In this document: piece after piece, positions 13,967 to 17,076 of the stretch | How the letters are laid out: every line of letters begins with the position of its first letter | Numbering within the stretch: the stretch's first letter is position 1 | Assembly (NCBI GenBank): GCA_036803245.1 | Contig: DAIRUQ010000058.1 | Coordinates: forward strand, 1-17,076 | Length of the DNA: 17,076 nt | Direction of reading: 5' to 3' | From: DAIRUQ01 sp036803245 | GTDB lineage: Bacteria > Chloroflexota > Anaerolineae > UBA1429 | The notes under the pieces: model-generated | Database searches by the model: none | The model's input: the letters and a program-made list of their open reading frames with translations, nothing else | Told to the model about the DNA's origin: nothing | Made by a program: the position numbers and the translations under genes

Positions 13967-14977
13967 CTAGCCGCCGCCCTCGTGGCCCGGTGGGGTGACG
14001 CGCTTGTCGTGCCCGGGCGGCGTACGCGTTTGCCCGGGGGGCACAAACGTGCGCCCGGGAGTCTGGGTTGGCGGCGGCGCGTCGGTGGCCCGGGGGCGCT
14101 CAGTCGCGGGCGGCCGCTCGGCGGGCGCGGGCGGTGGCGTGGCCGTGCCGGTTGGCGTGGGGCTGGGGCTCGGGCTGACGCTCACGCTGGGGCTGGGGCT
14201 CACGCTAGGGCTCGCGCTGGGGCTCAGGCCCGGGCTCGGGCTGGCGGTAGCCGTGGGCGATCGGATCACCTCCACCGCGCGGCGGCCCTCATCGGCCACT
14301 GCCACCACCTCTTCCACCAAGCTGGCCGTGGCCGTCAATGCAGGCTGCAACGAGGGCGGCACCCTGGGTGCGGCCCGCTCCAGCGCAGCGGACCAGCCCC
14401 GGCTGCGTTGGTAGACCATCTCGGCCAGGGCGGCCGCCTCGGCGCCACCGCGGGCAACGACGCGCTCAAGGTTAACGCTCACCACCTCCACCCAGCGGAC
14501 CAGGCCGTCGGTGGCGATGGGCACGCCGGGCCAGCGTTCGGCCGCCACCAAGGCGTCGAGCTCGACGACGCGGCGATCCGCATAGTCAACCCCCAGGCGG
14601 ACGCGCGAGGGTGGCGTGATGGTGACCAGGGCCCGACCCTCTTCCAGGCCGGTCTTGACGGGGTAGAGCGGGTCGCCGGGGATCTGGTCTTGGGCGGCGA
14701 CGCCGACGCTGGTGCCCCCCAGGAGCAACGCCAACACCGTCACCACCGTGATGGCCAGGCGCCAGGTGCGCCCCAGTGGCATGCGAATGCCGCGCAGCAG
14801 CTCCTTGGCTCCCCTGGGCGTGTGGTAATCGCGCTCGCGGCGGAGGCTAGCGGCCAGCGAGAGGAAACGGGCTCGCCCCATGGCCGCCGCACCGCCGGTG
14901 GCGACCAGCTCGGTCTCGCGGAGGCCTTCCAAGGCCTCAATGAGGGCCTGACGGCTTTGGTGCCTGGCTCTGTTCAT
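13967..14977 (-). CDS. DUF5667-like membrane protein coupled to an ECF sigma factor, possible anti-sigma factor
   Basis: This 336-residue protein has a cytoplasmic N-terminal region (1-70), one membrane helix (about 72-95), a DUF5667-like helical extracytoplasmic domain (about 97-215) opening with 'PGDPLYPVKTGLEEGRAL', a variable helical region, and a Ser/Pro tail (about 244-336) ending in PPG-rich units. No HxxxCxxC zinc motif of ZAS-type anti-sigma factors is visible in the cytoplasmic part. The frame is open upstream to 15292, but ATG 14977 overlaps the sigma-factor stop (ATGA, 14974-14977), the usual coupling of a sigma gene and its regulator. The topology fits a membrane regulator that senses the outside and holds the sigma factor. 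That role is inference from position, since DUF5667 has no established biochemical function that I know of. Confidence 0.78.
   Translation of the reverse strand: MNRARHQSRQALIEALEGLRETELVATGGAAAMGRARFLSLAASLRRERDYHTPRGAKELLRGIRMPLGRTWRLAITVVTVLALLLGGTSVGVAAQDQIPGDPLYPVKTGLEEGRALVTITPPSRVRLGVDYADRRVVELDALVAAERWPGVPIATDGLVRWVEVVSVNLERVVARGGAEAAALAEMVYQRSRGWSAALERAAPRVPPSLQPALTATASLVEEVVAVADEGRRAVEVIRSPTATASPSPGLSPSASPSVSPSPSVSVSPSPSPTPTGTATPPPAPAERPPATERPRATDAPPPTQTPGRTFVPPGQTRTPPGHDKRVTPPGHEGGG
14158..14246. repeat. CTSGGG-type short tandem repeat coding a Ser/Pro tract
   Basis: On the + strand the block repeats degenerate six-base units close to GGGCTC/GGGCTG. On the coding (minus) strand these read as alternating Ser-Pro with Val, Ala and Thr substitutions, covering about residues 244-274 of the DUF5667-like protein. 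The units are in frame and imperfect, which fits selection on a flexible linker while leaving room for slippage-driven length change. Confidence 0.75.
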
Positions 14978-15558
14978 TCCTGCTCCCCATCGAGATCGAG
15001 CGGCTCGATCAGAATGCGCTCCAAAGCCCGCAATCCGCGATGCTGCAACGACTTGACCGCGCCCACCGGCTTGCCGAGGACCCGGGCAATCTCGCCGTTG
15101 CTCCATCCCTCCACGAACTTGAGCACGATGACCTGGCGCTGATCGGGCGTCAGTTGGCCGATGGCCCACCGCACGCGCTGGCGGCTCTGGGAGCGAATGA
15201 GCCGTGCCGTGTTGTCGACCGGGTCGGTATCGGCCAGGGCGAAATCGTCGGGGAGCGGGCCCTCTTCGGGGGCACGTTGGCGATCTCGCCAATAGTCCGA
15301 GATCCAGTTATGGGCGATCCGGTACAGGTAGGCCTGCAGAAACTCGCGCGGCCCCTGCCCCTGGCTCAGACCGTACAGAAACGCTTCAAAGGTGGCCGAG
15401 ACGCATTCCTCGGCCAGCTCGGACTCGCCCAGTTGGCGCAACGCGTAGCGGTAGAGGCGCGGGCGGTAGGTGTCATACACCTGGCCCAACGCCTCCTGGT
15501 CCAGCGCGCGTGCGCCTGTGAGCAGCTGGTGCTCGTCCAAGACGACCTGCCTCCACAC
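14974..15558 (-). CDS. ECF-type RNA polymerase sigma factor
   Basis: This 194-residue sigma-70 family protein has only regions 2 and 4, as ECF factors do. Region 2 spans about 22-92, with 'YDTYRPRLYRYALR' at its start and 'YLYRIAHNWISDYWRDRQR' (77-95) carrying the -10 recognition helix. Region 4 spans about 128-182, with the helix-turn-helix around 'SNGEIARVLGKPVGAVKSL'. An acidic linker joins them. The best start is uncertain: GTG 15558 has AAGGAA nine bases upstream, while a TTG seven codons-in region ('LDEHQ') has GGAGG upstream. Both leave the domains intact. The stop overlaps the ATG of the membrane partner by four bases. The target promoters are unknown; ECF factors often drive their own operon. 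Confidence 0.93.
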   Translation of the reverse strand: MWRQVVLDEHQLLTGARALDQEALGQVYDTYRPRLYRYALRQLGESELAEECVSATFEAFLYGLSQGQGPREFLQAYLYRIAHNWISDYWRDRQRAPEEGPLPDDFALADTDPVDNTARLIRSQSRQRVRWAIGQLTPDQRQVIVLKFVEGWSNGEIARVLGKPVGAVKSLQHRGLRALERILIEPLDLDGEQE

Positions 15559-15581
15559 GGAATGCGGTTCCTTGTGGAGAC

Positions 15582-15610
15582 AGGATAGCGCAAAGGTTGG
15601 TAAACCTCAA
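15582..15610 (-). promoter_or_regulatory. Candidate promoter of the sigma factor operon
   Basis: On the minus strand, TTGAGG (15605-15610) and TATCCT (15582-15587) are separated by 17 bases, about 23 bases upstream of the GTG at 15558. Each element matches the housekeeping consensus at four of six positions. No clear ECF-type -35 such as GGAAC is seen at this site, so self-regulation cannot be read from it. Confidence 0.4.
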
Positions 15611-15631
15611 GCGTCCCCGCGGGCTGGACGC
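15611..15631 (-). terminator. Weak hairpin after the TadG-like gene
   Basis: GCGTCC (15611-15616) pairs with GGACGC (15626-15631) as a 6-bp stem just past the TadG-like stop at 15633. On the minus strand it is followed by TTGAGGTTTACC, which overlaps the candidate -35 of the sigma operon. It could be a weak terminator. Confidence 0.3.
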
Positions 15632-15632
15632 G

Positions 15633-16739
15633 TCAGTCAATCAGGCTGACGGCCGAGAGCCCGGTGGGTTCAAAGGCGCCCCCGCCGCTAGACGCCAGCG
15701 GCGAGAAGCAGTTATCAATATCGCACTCGACGATGGCCTCGATCGCTCTCGCATTCTTTTTCAGGTCCAGGTCGAGTTCCTCGATCTCCTCTTTGCTCAG
15801 GAGGCCGGTCACCCGTACGCACAGGGTGTCATAGATCAGGAACCGCCATTGGGAGTTGCACCCAAGCCCCCCAAAGACCGGATAGCCATCGGGGCAGCCG
15901 ACTTTCTTGTCAGCCGCTTTGTGAAAGATTGGGATGTACGCATAAAAGGGATCATTCTCCCTCGCGACGGTGTCAGCTGTGACGAAGAAGTTCTTGATCG
16001 TGCCGCTTTCACCCTGGATGCAGATCGGGAGCTCTGGCATCACACACAGCGGGTTCTCGATGAACCACCCGGGTTGGTTACCGCAGTTCTCCGGAAAGGT
16101 ATCGCAGTATTCCGGCATGTCAGAGTTCTGGACGTTGAACAGCAACCAGCCGCGATTGCCGCCGGTGGTCTTGTCCACATAGCCGGTAGAGACGTCGTCG
16201 TTGCCATCACCGTCGAGGTCGCAGTCCATGTCCACGCCACACTGCTTGGTATCGTCGATGATGATGATGCGATCGCCGCAGGTCTTGCCTACCAAGAGGC
16301 TGTCATGCAGCGCGATCGGCCAGATGTGCCCGGCGCGCGTCACCCCGCCACAGACGGCGGCGGCCTCGGCGGTCACCCCTGATTCAGCCATCCCGAGCGC
16401 GCGCGCAAAGAACAGGCTCACATCCGACGTGGCGGTGACGCGGACGATGTTGTTGCTCTCTCCCTCGATCACGGCGGTGGCCGCATCGGCCCGGTTCTCG
16501 ATCGCATACGCCTCGGCTACGCTGATGGCGCTTCCAGGGTTGCCGCGGCAGATCTCTCCCGCGCCAGCGAGGGCGCCGGCATCGGCGGCGTTCTGGAGAT
16601 TGCGGCGCCACGAATAGAGGACCCCCACATCGATGGCCAGCGCCAAAAAGCCGATCAGCGCGATCAGCGCCAGCGTCACCACCACCAGCGTCTGCCCGCT
16701 CTCACCATTGTCTCGACGAGAGATCGTTCGGTTCCTCAT
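15633..16739 (-). CDS. TadG-like pilus-associated surface protein, cysteine-rich
   Basis: This 368-residue protein starts with a short basic segment, then 'GESGQTLVVVTLALIALIGFLALAIDVG' as a membrane helix (about 17-39, shown in part: GQTLVVV and LALAIDVG) and the TadG-type 'RRNLQNAADAGALAGAG' (46-61). This is the Flp/Tad pilus-associated TadG N-terminal pattern. The remaining ~300 residues are probably outside the cell and contain 14 cysteines, an even number that fits disulfide bonding, and an acidic loop 'DCDLDGDGNDD' (172-182) like a calcium-binding D-x-D-x-D-G loop. The frame is open to 16778, but ATG 16739 has GGAG eight bases upstream and places the helix at the usual distance. It begins four bases after the TadE-like stop, as one operon. 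The exact role in Tad biogenesis is inferred from family. Confidence 0.82.
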   Translation of the reverse strand: MRNRTISRRDNGESGQTLVVVTLALIALIGFLALAIDVGVLYSWRRNLQNAADAGALAGAGEICRGNPGSAISVAEAYAIENRADAATAVIEGESNNIVRVTATSDVSLFFARALGMAESGVTAEAAAVCGGVTRAGHIWPIALHDSLLVGKTCGDRIIIIDDTKQCGVDMDCDLDGDGNDDVSTGYVDKTTGGNRGWLLFNVQNSDMPEYCDTFPENCGNQPGWFIENPLCVMPELPICIQGESGTIKNFFVTADTVARENDPFYAYIPIFHKAADKKVGCPDGYPVFGGLGCNSQWRFLIYDTLCVRVTGLLSKEEIEELDLDLKKNARAIEAIVECDIDNCFSPLASSGGGAFEPTGLSAVSLID

Positions 16740-16743
16740 TATC

Positions 16744-17076
16744 TCACTCCGTTTCAAAGACCGGCATTCGGGCCTCATTGCGCAAGGTGATCGCCCCTCC
16801 AGGCAGGTTCAGGAGCCCCCCTAGAATCAGCGGAAAATAGTACTCGACGGTCACCACGATCCGCTCGCGACCATCGTCACCGGTGACCTTCTCGATGAAT
16901 ATCTCCAGAGCCTCGTCATCCTCAGGCCGGCGCAGGCCCAGCTCGCGGGCGGCGGCGATCTCCATGTCCTCGGTCGCGGCCGAGTTCCGGACGCCAATGC
17001 GAGCCGCCTCACGGGCGGCGTTGGTTACGCGGATATACGCGCTGAACGCCCGCCCCAGGTCGGCGATGCCCGCCAA
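16744..17076 (-). CDS. TadE-like pseudopilin, C-terminal part
   Basis: The minus-strand frame is open to the window edge, so the 5' part, including most of the membrane helix, lies outside. The first visible codon, TTG at the edge, is not a start. The ~110 visible residues begin with 'AGIADLGRAFSAYIRVTNAAREAARIG', the classic TadE end of the transmembrane segment followed by the conserved N-A-A-R-E-x-A-R block (quoted in full as DLGRAF, TNAAREAAR). A mixed region ending in 'VTVEYYFPLI' follows, a common TadE C-terminal pattern. TadE-like proteins are minor pseudopilins of the Flp/Tad pilus. It is the upstream partner of the TadG-like gene. Confidence 0.85.
   Translation of the reverse strand: MAGIADLGRAFSAYIRVTNAAREAARIGVRNSAATEDMEIAAARELGLRRPEDDEALEIFIEKVTGDDGRERIVVTVEYYFPLILGGLLNLPGGAITLRNEARMPVFETE

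Noticed and set aside
14158..14246. The CTSGGG units as a CRISPR or noncoding repeat array.
   Set aside because: The units are very short, contiguous and in frame with a Ser/Pro protein tract; there are no spacers.
13955..15142. A 395-residue + strand frame opposite the DUF5667-like gene.
   Set aside because: It is Ala/Gly/Arg-rich shadow coding with no recognisable domain; the minus-strand gene has a clear helix, domain and coupling to the sigma factor.
15559..16778. Upstream extension of the TadG-like protein to 16778.
   Set aside because: The extra residues are basic and lack a ribosome site, and the extension would overlap the TadE-like gene; ATG 16739 has GGAG at good spacing and normal helix placement.

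Overview
The window is GC-rich bacterial DNA, almost fully coding, from what looks like a Chloroflexota-type genome. That guess rests on the ECF sigma factor translationally coupled to a DUF5667-like protein, the fused MFS/spermidine-synthase protein, and Tad genes in a GC-rich background; it is moderate inference, not proof. No tRNA, rRNA, CRISPR array or insertion sequence was recognised.

Bases 1-8429 (+ strand) are one tightly packed operon. It encodes a membrane-bound group 4 [NiFe] hydrogenase built on the complex I plan. In order it holds the C-terminus of a NuoL-like antiporter subunit (cut by the window edge), NuoM-like and NuoN-like antiporter subunits, a NuoA-like subunit, the NuoB-like small subunit, a NOX/ferric-reductase-type flavocytochrome b, an unannotated 30-residue membrane microprotein, a NuoC-like subunit, the NuoD-like large subunit, a NuoH-like subunit and a NuoI-like 2x[4Fe-4S] subunit. 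The large subunit keeps both CxxC nickel-ligand motifs, so the complex should handle H2 and is not ordinary NADH dehydrogenase. Most junctions overlap or lie within a few bases, including both edges of the flavocytochrome gene. The most interesting point in the window is that this gene, with two histidine pairs for b hemes plus FAD and NAD(P) motifs, sits between the small subunit and the NuoC-like subunit. A plausible reading is an H2-linked, ion-pumping membrane complex with an added heme/flavin branch to NAD(P)H or a quinone. That reading is inference.

Bases 8430-13966 are metabolic genes. A minus-strand stand-alone AICAR formyltransferase (the C-terminal half of PurH only) closely resembles the animal ATIC domain. 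A minus-strand pair follows: a Gfo/Idh/MocA oxidoreductase and a fused MFS/spermidine-synthase protein. Divergent from this pair, on the + strand, is a zinc-dependent medium-chain dehydrogenase. The divergent region carries a good sigma-70 promoter for each side. Hairpins lie between the convergent genes.

Bases 13967-15558 (minus strand) hold the ECF sigma factor and the coupled membrane protein with a DUF5667-like domain and a Ser/Pro-rich tail. Bases 15633-17076 (minus strand) hold a TadG-like cysteine-rich secreted or surface protein and, upstream of it, the C-terminal part of a TadE-like pseudopilin cut by the window edge.
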